Origin: Phycisphaerales bacterium
Lineage (GTDB): Bacteria; Planctomycetota; Phycisphaerae; Phycisphaerales; UBA1924
Length of the DNA: 64,000 nucleotides
Assembly (NCBI GenBank): GCA_040221175.1
Contig: JAVJVK010000015.1
Span: 62,001 to 126,000 of the forward strand
Reading direction: 5' to 3'
The position numbers were made by a program, and so were the translations under genes. How positions within the stretch are numbered: the stretch's first letter is position 1; each line of letters starts with the position of its first letter. Below the pieces are notes generated by a model. It did no database searches, was not told the DNA's origin, and was given only the letters and a program-made list of their open reading frames with translations. Below are positions 44,456 through 52,359 of the stretch, piece by piece.

Positions 44456-45649
44456 TCAATTGCCGACGGGGCCATCCGTCCGTCGCCGACGCTGGATAAG
44501 CGCCTGGCGGTAGACGTGTTCCAGCCCGGCGACCATGGCCGTCGCGCTGAATTCCCTCCCGGCTATCTCCCTGCCCGACGCCGCAAGGGCCAGTCGATCA
44601 TCGGGTCTGGCGGCCAGATGTCTGATCGCTTCGCCAAGCCTTGCCGTGTCGCCGGTGGGGATGAGCCATCCAGTCTGTTTATGACGACAGATCTCGGGCG
44701 TTCCGTCGCAGTCATACGCCACCGCGCACACCCCAGCCAAGAGAGCCTGCGTCACGGTACGGGGTAATCCCTCTCGGCGGCTCGGGTGAGCCAGAAGATC
44801 CATCGCCCGGAGCATGCCCGGAATCTGAACTGGCTCGACCAGACCCGTCATGACCACGCGGCCCTTCAAGCCCATGTCGGTAATCCGACGTTCGAGGTGG
44901 CCGCGCAGCGACCCGTCGCCCACCCACAACAGCCGCCAGTGGTCGTTGGCCTTCAGGTCCGCCCCGATGGCGTCGAGCAAGTCGTCGTGGCCCTTGTCCT
45001 CCGCAAGCCGCGCGATGGTGCCGATCACGAACTCGTGCGGCTCGATGCCGAAGCGTTCGCGGACCTCGTCGCGCGTGGGCTGACTGGTGAGGTAGGGCTC
45101 GATGTCCACGCCGCTCCGCACCGTCGTATAGAGCGCGGGCTTCCCGATCCCCCGCTCCAGGAACTGTCGCGTCATTGCGTCGGCCACGCTCACGATCGCG
45201 TCGCAACGCGTTGCTGCGAACCGTTCGGCGACCGTATAGATCGCGTTGGACACTGGCCTGCCCGGCAGGAACGGCGGGCCATGGATCGTGTGTACGACCG
45301 CGGGTCGGCACTGAGCATGCCATCCCGCCAGCCGGCCGAGGATGCCTGCCTTGGACGAGTGCGTGTGCACGACGTCGGGATTGATGTCGTCGATCAACGC
45401 CTTGAGTTCGCGATATGCCCGCACGTCGGCAATCGGCCGAACCGGTCGGATCAGGTGCGGTACCTCGTGCGCTCCAATCCTGCCAAAGTCTCGCACCCGA
45501 TCCAGCATCGACCCCTCTGGCCCATAGATCGGCCCGTACGCAAGGTGCACCTCGTGCCCAAGTTCGACCTGCCCCTCGCACGACAGGATGGTGTTCTCCT
45601 GGCTGCCGCCGAGGATGAGGCGGGTCGAGATGTGGAGGATGCGGGTCAT
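44456..45649 (-). CDS. Family 4 glycosyltransferase
   Basis: A 397-residue GT-B enzyme. The N-terminal half starts 'ILHISTRLILGGSQENTI' and has 'DVVHTHSSKAGILGR'. The C-terminal half has the GT4 donor site: 'IGTIARLAEDKGHDDLLDAI', 'LLWVGDGSL', and 'AHPSRREGLPRTVTQALLAG', an E-x7-E variant region. The 'ILGGSQENT' start is typical of transferases acting on polyprenyl-linked glycans. The acceptor is not known. The ATG overlaps the stop of hisS by 4 nt, so the two are coupled. Confidence 0.92.
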   Translation of the reverse strand: MTRILHISTRLILGGSQENTILSCEGQVELGHEVHLAYGPIYGPEGSMLDRVRDFGRIGAHEVPHLIRPVRPIADVRAYRELKALIDDINPDVVHTHSSKAGILGRLAGWHAQCRPAVVHTIHGPPFLPGRPVSNAIYTVAERFAATRCDAIVSVADAMTRQFLERGIGKPALYTTVRSGVDIEPYLTSQPTRDEVRERFGIEPHEFVIGTIARLAEDKGHDDLLDAIGADLKANDHWRLLWVGDGSLRGHLERRITDMGLKGRVVMTGLVEPVQIPGMLRAMDLLAHPSRREGLPRTVTQALLAGVCAVAYDCDGTPEICRHKQTGWLIPTGDTARLGEAIRHLAARPDDRLALAASGREIAGREFSATAMVAGLEHVYRQALIQRRRRTDGPVGN

Positions 45650-47019
45650 GTCAACCGCTGGGCGATCGCCTTCCCCACGTACGCGTCGCTCGCCGGTTCC
45701 ACACTGAAATCGCCGCGATCGTGCACGAGTTCCTCGCGCTTGTCGAGGTCCTTCACCTGCACCTTGTCCGCCCCATGCAGCACGATGGCAAACCGCGCGT
45801 GCTGCTTCTCGGCGTCGTTGAGCAACTTCTTCAGGTTCCGCGTCGTCTTGTACGTCCGCCGCGCGTGCATGGGGCGGACGGCGTATCGATCCGCCGCCCA
45901 GGGCTTGCCATCAAACCCTTCACGCTCCACGCCCCGCCGCAGGTTCGCCAGCAACGGCTCGACCAGCGGATCCTCGTCTTCCGACCCCGCCACCACGAAT
46001 GCCTCGGGCCGCAGGCTTGCACCCGGCCGGCTGAGGGCGTCCATCAGCTCCGCCCCCTGCGGCATCAGCCCCTTGTCGTCCAGCAACAGCCCCAGCACGA
46101 CGTCACCCATGCCAAACCCAACCGCCGGCGTGGGCGGCCCGCCGAAGAGCTCGATTAGGTTGTCGTACCGCCCGCCGCCCGCGATCGCCCGCTCGCCCTC
46201 GGCGATGACCTCGAAGACGGTGCCGGTGTAGTAGGCGAGGCCGCGGACGATGGATGGGTCGTAGGCGAACCAGCCTGATTCGAATCCCGCGTTGACCATG
46301 CGTTCAATCAGTGTGAGATCTTCGAATGCCAGCTCGGTTGTGCCCTGGAGCAGAGACGAAGCCGCGGACTCGGACATGCCCAATGCCACTGCTTGAGAGC
46401 GAAAAGAATCCGGGTCGACTTTGTCTTTCCGATCGAGCAGAGCAAGAGCTTGTTCCTGATTTGATTCGGATACGCCAGCCTCGACCAATGATCTTGTCAT
46501 CCTGCGGCGATCGCTCACTCGATTTGTGACTTCACCTTCGTGAAGTCCGGTATCAAGTAAGAATGCAGTCATGCATGAGAGCACGTCGCTGTCGCCGATC
46601 TCTTCGTCCCCCCCTAGCACATCCACATTCCACTGCAAGAACTCCCGCAGCCTCCCGCGCTGCGGCTTCTCCGCCCGGAAGTACGGCCCGATGCTGAACC
46701 ACTTCGTCGGGCTCGGCAGGCTCGCCGCCTTGGCGGCGTACATGCGGGCCAGGGTGGGGGTGAACTCGGGCCGCAGGGCGTAGTCGTCCTCGCCGCCCTC
46801 GCGGCGGAAGCGGAAGAGCTCGCCCACGATGCCCTCGCCGCTCTTGCGGGTGTAGAGCTCGAGCATCTCGAAGGTGGGGCCGTTGATCTCCTCGAAGCCG
46901 TGGCGGAGGGCGGTGTCCCTCCAGAGGCGGGTGATGTAGTTCTGGCGGAGGTACTGGTCCGGATAAAGATCGCGCGTACCCTTGGGGGAGGCGACCGGGC
47001 TCGAGGTGGGCTTGGTCAT
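45646..47019 (-). CDS. hisS: Histidine--tRNA ligase
   Basis: A 457-residue class II synthetase that charges tRNA-His. Motif 1 ('LYPDQYLRQ' to 'FEEINGPTFE'), motif 2 ('WFSIGPYFRAEKPQRGRLREF'), the His-binding 'RGLAYYTGTVFE' and motif 3 ('AVGFGMGDVVLGLL') are all visible, as is the C-terminal anticodon domain ('FAIVLHGADKVQVKDL'). The stretch coding for the segment between motif 2 and the His motif (46280-46570) is much lower in GC than the rest. The ATG at 47019 fits the family start. Confidence 0.95.
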   Translation of the reverse strand: MTKPTSSPVASPKGTRDLYPDQYLRQNYITRLWRDTALRHGFEEINGPTFEMLELYTRKSGEGIVGELFRFRREGGEDDYALRPEFTPTLARMYAAKAASLPSPTKWFSIGPYFRAEKPQRGRLREFLQWNVDVLGGDEEIGDSDVLSCMTAFLLDTGLHEGEVTNRVSDRRRMTRSLVEAGVSESNQEQALALLDRKDKVDPDSFRSQAVALGMSESAASSLLQGTTELAFEDLTLIERMVNAGFESGWFAYDPSIVRGLAYYTGTVFEVIAEGERAIAGGGRYDNLIELFGGPPTPAVGFGMGDVVLGLLLDDKGLMPQGAELMDALSRPGASLRPEAFVVAGSEDEDPLVEPLLANLRRGVEREGFDGKPWAADRYAVRPMHARRTYKTTRNLKKLLNDAEKQHARFAIVLHGADKVQVKDLDKREELVHDRGDFSVEPASDAYVGKAIAQRLT

Positions 47020-47123
47020 CGTGAGGGGCTTCCTGAAGCTACAAGATACCGGCCCGGTGTACCCGGGGGTGCCGGGTCGAGCCTCTCGCGGGTCAGCATA
47101 GTGCGAAGGACAGGAGATTTTCG

Positions 47124-47696
47124 ATGCGTACGACTCAGACTCTCGCAGTGGCGGCCATCGCTGGCAGCGCCTTCATGCTCGGCGGCTGCGCCGCCACCGG
47201 CCTGACCGAGGATGCCCTGGCCATCACCAAGGCCGAGGCCCAGGCCACGATCACCCACCTGTCGAAGACCGAGCCGGAATTCGACGGGCTGGTCAGCAGC
47301 AGCCACGCCTGGGCCGTCTTCCCCGGCGAGTTCAACGGCCTCTGGTATCTGGTCGGTGGCGCCGGTAGCGACGGTCTGGTCTACGACAACTCGGGTGAGG
47401 TCATCGGCTACAGCCGTCACGCCCGCGTCAACTTCGGCCTGGGCGGCATCGGCAGCTACAACGACTTTGTCATCTTCTTCCCCGACGAGGCCTCGCTGGA
47501 GAGCTTCCAGAACGGCAGCTGGTCGCTGGGTGGCGAGGTTGCCGCGGGCATCTTCGGTCTGGGCGCCAGTGGCCAGACCTCCTTCACCAAGAACATGACC
47601 TACGTCAGCGATCCTCGCGCGGCTTGGGGCATTGCGGCATACCTGACCCTGGACAACTTCAGCTACAACGACATCGACGCCGCCATGAGCAACTGA
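47124..47696 (+). CDS. SYLF-domain (YSC84-like) lipoprotein
   Basis: A 190-residue lipoprotein with lipobox MLGGC (Cys22). The mature part is a SYLF/YSC84 domain, a lipid-binding fold: 'AWAVFPGEFNGLWYLVGGAGSDG', 'YSRHARVNFGLGGIGSYNDFVIFF' and 'SWSLGGEVAAGIFGLGASGQ' are in the expected order. It probably sits in the outer membrane or periplasm. AGGAG is 7 nt before the ATG. A strong terminator follows, so it is a single-gene transcript. Confidence 0.88.
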   Translation: MRTTQTLAVAAIAGSAFMLGGCAATGLTEDALAITKAEAQATITHLSKTEPEFDGLVSSSHAWAVFPGEFNGLWYLVGGAGSDGLVYDNSGEVIGYSRHARVNFGLGGIGSYNDFVIFFPDEASLESFQNGSWSLGGEVAAGIFGLGASGQTSFTKNMTYVSDPRAAWGIAAYLTLDNFSYNDIDAAMSN

Positions 47697-47730
47697 TCGG
47701 GCCACTGGCCTGACCGTATCGCCAAATCCG

Positions 47731-47758
47731 AGCACCCCGGCCTTGTGGTCGGGGTGCT
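47731..47758 (+). terminator. Rho-independent terminator
   Basis: A stem of 12 bp with one G-T pair (47731-47742 / 47747-47758) and a TTGT loop, followed by TTT. It lies 34 nt after the SYLF lipoprotein stop. The remainder of the 333-bp gap to nuoG has no gene that I can support. Confidence 0.8.
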
Positions 47759-48030
47759 TTCGTGTCACGAAGCACCAGTCGACCTGCCAAGAGCAAGAAG
47801 GGGCCAGGTCGCCTTCGCGAGCCCGGCCCCGAGGGGAGGGGATGCCTCGCTGTACGGAAGCCCGTCCCGGGTGGTTGCGGACATAGGTGGAGACCATCCG
47901 ATCGGCTTCGCCCAGCCCGTCCGCGGCTACCATGCGAGCCAGCGAATCGCCCGAACCGGCCCCTGCCAGCACGGGCCATCGGGCCTCGGAGCACGCGTCC
48001 GCCAGCCCACTCACGGAAGACCTGTCGCTT

Positions 48031-49794
48031 ATGCCCAGCATCACCATCAACGGCGTCACCGTCGATTTCGAGCCCGGCCAGACCATCCTCCAGGTGGCAA
48101 ACGCCAACGACGTCGAGATTCCGTTTTACTGCTACCACGACGCCCTGAGCCGGCCGGCCCAGTGTCGCATCTGCCTGGGCGAGATCTGGGCGCCCAATCC
48201 ACGCAACGAGAACAAGCTTGAGCCCGTGGCCGGCGGAAAACTCCAGCCCACCTGCACGACCCCGGCCGGCGACGGCATGGTGGTCTACACCGACAGCCCC
48301 AAGGCCGTGGCCAACCAGAAGGCGGTCATGGAATACCTGCTCATCAACCACCCGCTGGATTGCCCGGTGTGCGACCAGAGCGGCGAGTGCTTCCTGCAGG
48401 ACTACAGCTACGAATATGGCCGGGGCGTCAGCCGCTTCCAGGAGCAGAAGGTCAAGCAGGCCAAGAAGGACCTGGGCCCGCACGTGTGGCTCTATGCCGA
48501 TCGCTGCATCATGTGCACCCGCTGCGTGCGGTTCGATCGCGAGGTCGCCGGGGCGGGCGAGTTGATGATCGGCGGCCGCGGCAACCGCAGCGAGATCGAT
48601 GTCTTCCCAGGCAAGGCCTTGGACAACGAGCTTTCCGGCAACGTGGTGGACCTCTGCCCGGTGGGGGCCCTGCTCGACAAGGACTTCCTCTTCGCCCAGC
48701 GCGTGTGGTTCCTCAAGAAGACCGCCAGCATCGATGGCATCACCGCCAGCGGCGACAACATCTCCATCGAGCATAACGAGGGCAAGGTCTACCGCATTAA
48801 GCCGCGCGAAAACCAGAAGGTCAACAAGTTCTGGATCACCGACGAGGTCCGCTACGGCTGGAAGTTCGTCCATAGCCCCGACCGCCTGGCCGAACCCCAG
48901 GCTCGTCGCTATGGCGCTCTGGTCGAGGCCGAGTGGCCCCGGGCCTACCGGGCGGCGCTTGATGGCATCCAGACCGCGATGGACAAGGGTGGCCGCCTCG
49001 CGGTCCTCGTCAGTCCGATGCTCCCCTGCGAGGAGGCATACGCGCTGGCCACGCTCGCCAAGAGCCTGGACGAGAACGCCATCTTTGCCGTGGGCCCCGT
49101 ACCGACCAAGGGCGAGGACAAGGCCTTCCCCCCAACCAAGAGCCTCGACGATGAAAGCGCTTTCGTCATGGTCGCCGAGAAGGCCCCCAACGCCCGTGGC
49201 GTGCGGCGGGTGCTCAAGGCCGTCAGCGGCCAGGACCCCATCGAGTTCCACGACTTCCTGGGCGCAATCCAGAACGCCGGCGCCCTGATCCTGACGGGCA
49301 ACTACCCCAGCGACTGGGTGCCCCAGGAACTGGCCGACGCCGCGACCGATCGGTTCACGGTGCTCATCGACACGCTGCCCAGCCGCCTGATCGATGCCAG
49401 CGACGTGGTGCTGCCCGGTGCGACATGGGCCGAGAAGGCTGGCACCTTCGAGAATCACCGTGGCTTGCTGCAGGCATTCGACGCCGCCATTCCGGTTCTG
49501 GCTCGCACCGAGGGCCAGATCGCTCACGACTTACTGGCGGCCTCGGGCGTGGAGGACTACATCGCCGCCCGTCCCGAATCGAACTACCGCCGCCCGGACG
49601 TGCGGGTAGTGGACGATGGCCCGGGCCAGGTGCCCCAGGCGACCGAGGTCGAACTGCCCCGCGGCCTGCTCTTCAACGCCGCCAAGGTGCGCCAGCAGAT
49701 GGCCGGCGCGGGCCTGGCGGAGTTTGAAACCGACGTCGCCCTTCCGCCCAGGGACGTGAAGAAGTCTGGCGACATGCGGGTGGTCGAGCTTTGA
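48031..49794 (+). CDS. nuoG: NADH-quinone oxidoreductase subunit G
   Basis: A 587-residue peripheral subunit of complex I that carries iron-sulfur clusters between NuoE/F and NuoI. The N-terminal [2Fe-2S] ferredoxin domain has Cys residues in '[19 protein letters not shown]' and 'PTCTTP'. The His-Cys motif '[19 protein letters not shown]' and the [4Fe-4S] motif '[10 protein letters not shown]...CPVGAL' follow. The C-terminal molybdopterin-like domain from about residue 230 is shorter than in E. coli. The ATG at 48031 fits the family start; GGAAG is 11 nt upstream. No other nuo gene is in the window. It overlaps the P-type ATPase by 4 nt. Confidence 0.93.
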   Translation: MPSITINGVTVDFEPGQTILQVANANDVEIPFYCYHDALSRPAQCRICLGEIWAPNPRNENKLEPVAGGKLQPTCTTPAGDGMVVYTDSPKAVANQKAVMEYLLINHPLDCPVCDQSGECFLQDYSYEYGRGVSRFQEQKVKQAKKDLGPHVWLYADRCIMCTRCVRFDREVAGAGELMIGGRGNRSEIDVFPGKALDNELSGNVVDLCPVGALLDKDFLFAQRVWFLKKTASIDGITASGDNISIEHNEGKVYRIKPRENQKVNKFWITDEVRYGWKFVHSPDRLAEPQARRYGALVEAEWPRAYRAALDGIQTAMDKGGRLAVLVSPMLPCEEAYALATLAKSLDENAIFAVGPVPTKGEDKAFPPTKSLDDESAFVMVAEKAPNARGVRRVLKAVSGQDPIEFHDFLGAIQNAGALILTGNYPSDWVPQELADAATDRFTVLIDTLPSRLIDASDVVLPGATWAEKAGTFENHRGLLQAFDAAIPVLARTEGQIAHDLLAASGVEDYIAARPESNYRRPDVRVVDDGPGQVPQATEVELPRGLLFNAAKVRQQMAGAGLAEFETDVALPPRDVKKSGDMRVVEL

Positions 49795-51674
49795 TCGATC
49801 GGTCGTCCAAGGTGGCGACCGACAACATCGAGCAGACGGCGCGGCCGAACCGCGTGTACCTCGGCATCGCGGTGCTTGCCATGGTGAGCATCACGTTGCA
49901 TCTGGTGTTGCGATTCTCCGATTCTGGAATTCGTGATTGGCCGCTCTATGCGGCGTTGCTGCTGGGCGGCGGGCCGCTCGTCGTCGAACTGGCTATCAAG
50001 CTGTTCAAGCGAGAGTTCGGTTCGGACCTGCTGGCGGCGATTTCCATCGTCACGGCGGTGTTGCTGCAGGAGTACCTGGCCGGCGTGCTGGTCGTGCTCA
50101 TGCTCTCGGGCGGGCAGGCGATCGAGGCGTATGCGATGGGCAGGGCGTCTTCGGCGCTGCACGCCCTCGCGCGTCGCATGCCCAGCGTAGCGCATCGGAA
50201 GCGTGGCGAGATGATCGAAGACGTCCCGCTGGATGCGATCGCGGTCGGGGACACCCTCGTGGTGTTGCCGCACGAGGCCTCGCCTGTTGACGGTGTCGTG
50301 CTCGAAGGCCGCTCGACCATGGACGAGAGCTACCTCACGGGCGAGCCCTACCAGATGTCCAAGGTCATCGGCTCGGCGGTCATCAGTGGCGCGATCAACG
50401 GACAGGGCGCCCTCACCGTGCGCGCCGAGCACACCGCGAAGGACTCGCGATACGCAAAGATCATGGAGGTAATGCGCTCCAGCCAGCAGCAACGGCCGCA
50501 CATGCGCCGTCTGGCGGATCGCCTGGGTGCGTGGTATACGCCCCTGGCCGTGGGCATCGCCATTCTCGCGTGGATCATCAGTGGCGATCCCACACGCTTC
50601 CTGGCCGTGCTCGTGGTGGCCACACCCTGTCCGCTGCTGATCGCTATCCCGGTGGCCATCATCGGGTCGGTGTCGCTGGCCGCCCGGCGATCGATCATCA
50701 TCCGAGACCCGCTCGCCCTGGAACGCATCGACACCTGCCGGACGATGATCCTCGACAAGACTGGCACGCTGACTTTTGGCCGGCCCTCGCTCATCGCCCA
50801 GCATACCGCGGGCGACTTCGACCAGCAACGCACGCTAGCCCTGGCCGCCAGCCTCGAGCGATATTCCAAGCATCCCCTCGCCGCGGCCGTTGTTCGTGCA
50901 GCCGACAATGCCGGCCTGCAGGCCCTACCGGTCGCCGAAGTGTCCGAGCCGCCTGGTCAGGGCCTTGTCGGCATGGTCGAGGGCCACCGCGTCACCATCA
51001 CCAGCCGCAAGGCCGTCCTGGCACGCGATGCCGGCCTCGAGTCGTCGCTCCCGCCGCTGGCAGGCGGGCTCGAGTGCATCGTGCTGGTTGATGGTAAACT
51101 GGCTGCGACGTACCAGTTCCGCGATGCTCCACGGCCCGATGGCAAGGCGTTCGTCGATCATCTGGCACGCCGCCACCACGTCGATCGTGTCATGCTCGTT
51201 TCGGGTGACCGGGCCAGCGAGGTCGAGTATCTGGCGCGTGAGGTCGGCATTGACCACGTACTTGCGGGCCAGAGTCCGGAGCAGAAAGTCGAGATCACGC
51301 GCCAGGAAACTGAGCGGGCCCCCACGATCTTCGTCGGCGACGGCATCAACGATGCGCCGGCGCTCATCACCGCGACGGTGGGGGTGGCCATGGGCGCCGC
51401 CAGCGATGTCACGACCCAGGCCGCCGGCGCCGTCATCCTCGACACCTCGCTCAAGCGCGTCGACGAACTCATGCATATCGGCCGCCGCATGCGCACGATT
51501 GCGCTTCAGAGCGCCCTGGGCGGCATGGCCTTGAGCATCCTGGGCATGATCCTGGCATCAATGGGCTATCTGCCTCCCGTGGCGGGAGCGTTGGCCCAGG
51601 AAGCCATCGACGTGCTTGCGATCCTCAACGCGCTGCGTGCCGCCTTGCCAACGAAATCTCTGTCGGACATGTGA
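49791..51674 (+). CDS. P1B-type heavy-metal ATPase (TPC signature)
   Basis: A 627-residue inner-membrane ATPase that pumps a metal ion. It has the actuator motif 'TGEP', the phosphorylation site 'DKTGTLTFG' near residue 323, the nucleotide-binding 'SKHPLAAAV', and '[11 protein letters not shown]'. The transmembrane metal motif is '[11 protein letters not shown]', a TPC type, not CPC or SPC; in Argüello's scheme (from memory) this is P1B-5. There is no N-terminal HMA or Cys-x-x-Cys domain. The start is TTG overlapping the nuoG stop. The metal cannot be read from sequence. Confidence 0.9.
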   Translation: MIDRSSKVATDNIEQTARPNRVYLGIAVLAMVSITLHLVLRFSDSGIRDWPLYAALLLGGGPLVVELAIKLFKREFGSDLLAAISIVTAVLLQEYLAGVLVVLMLSGGQAIEAYAMGRASSALHALARRMPSVAHRKRGEMIEDVPLDAIAVGDTLVVLPHEASPVDGVVLEGRSTMDESYLTGEPYQMSKVIGSAVISGAINGQGALTVRAEHTAKDSRYAKIMEVMRSSQQQRPHMRRLADRLGAWYTPLAVGIAILAWIISGDPTRFLAVLVVATPCPLLIAIPVAIIGSVSLAARRSIIIRDPLALERIDTCRTMILDKTGTLTFGRPSLIAQHTAGDFDQQRTLALAASLERYSKHPLAAAVVRAADNAGLQALPVAEVSEPPGQGLVGMVEGHRVTITSRKAVLARDAGLESSLPPLAGGLECIVLVDGKLAATYQFRDAPRPDGKAFVDHLARRHHVDRVMLVSGDRASEVEYLAREVGIDHVLAGQSPEQKVEITRQETERAPTIFVGDGINDAPALITATVGVAMGAASDVTTQAAGAVILDTSLKRVDELMHIGRRMRTIALQSALGGMALSILGMILASMGYLPPVAGALAQEAIDVLAILNALRAALPTKSLSDM

Positions 51675-51675
51675 A

Positions 51676-52254
51676 TCAGGCCGCGCCGAGCTTCATACGC
51701 AACCAGGCAAGGGCCATCCGCACGTCGTTGTTCACCGTGCGTGGCGAGACGCCCACGAAATGGGCGATCTCTTCGATGCTGTGCTGGCCGAAGAACTTCA
51801 ACTCCATAATGCGGCTCTGTCGTGCGTCGAGCCGTTCGAGTTCCTGGAGCGCGTCGTTGAGCGCGAGCACGTCGATGCGGTCGGGGCCGCCATCATCGCC
51901 CAAGCCGCCCATAGCCTCAATGTCGATTCGGCCGTGTCCACCGCCGCGCTTGGCTGCGTTGTACTGCCGGGCATGATCGACGAGGATCTGCCGGATCGCG
52001 TGGGCCGCATACCCATAGAACTGCGATCGCCCCTGCCAGTCGATCTTGGCCGAGCCCACCAGCCGCATAAACGCCTGGTCGGCTAACAGGGTCGGCTGGA
52101 GGGTGTGGCCCTTTCGCTCCTTGGCCATCGCGCGCTCGGCGATGTGCCTTAGCTCGGCCAGCACCAGAGGCGCCAGTTCTTCGCGGGCTGCCTGATCGCC
52201 CTTGCCGGCGTCTTGCAAGAGCTTGGTGATACCCGTGGCGTTCTCAGGATCCAT
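51676..52254 (-). CDS. ECF-type RNA polymerase sigma factor
   Basis: A 192-residue extracytoplasmic-function sigma factor of the kind often found in planctomycetes. Region 2 runs from 'LLQDAGKGDQAA' to 'IRQILVDHARQYNAAKRGG', and region 4 has the helix-turn-helix 'FFGQHSIEEIAHFVGVSPRTVNNDVRMALAWLR'. It lacks an anti-sigma factor gene next to it; a Ser/Thr kinase gene starts 105 nt away on the other strand. The ATG has GGGGGAAGG close upstream. Its 3' end is 1 nt from that of the P-type ATPase. Confidence 0.92.
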   Translation of the reverse strand: MDPENATGITKLLQDAGKGDQAAREELAPLVLAELRHIAERAMAKERKGHTLQPTLLADQAFMRLVGSAKIDWQGRSQFYGYAAHAIRQILVDHARQYNAAKRGGGHGRIDIEAMGGLGDDGGPDRIDVLALNDALQELERLDARQSRIMELKFFGQHSIEEIAHFVGVSPRTVNNDVRMALAWLRMKLGAA

Positions 52255-52359
52255 CGCCTTCCCCCGTTCTGGTCCGTACGTGCAATGGCGGGCTATGTTA
52301 GTACTCGGGCGGGCCGCGTCCCGTTTCACTGGACTCGGGCCGGGCAGGAAGGGGGCGGC

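Noticed and set aside
47887-48030. N-terminal extension of nuoG from a GTG at 47887
   Set aside because: The extra residues are Ala/Ser/Pro-rich filler; the ferredoxin domain starts at the ATG at 48031.
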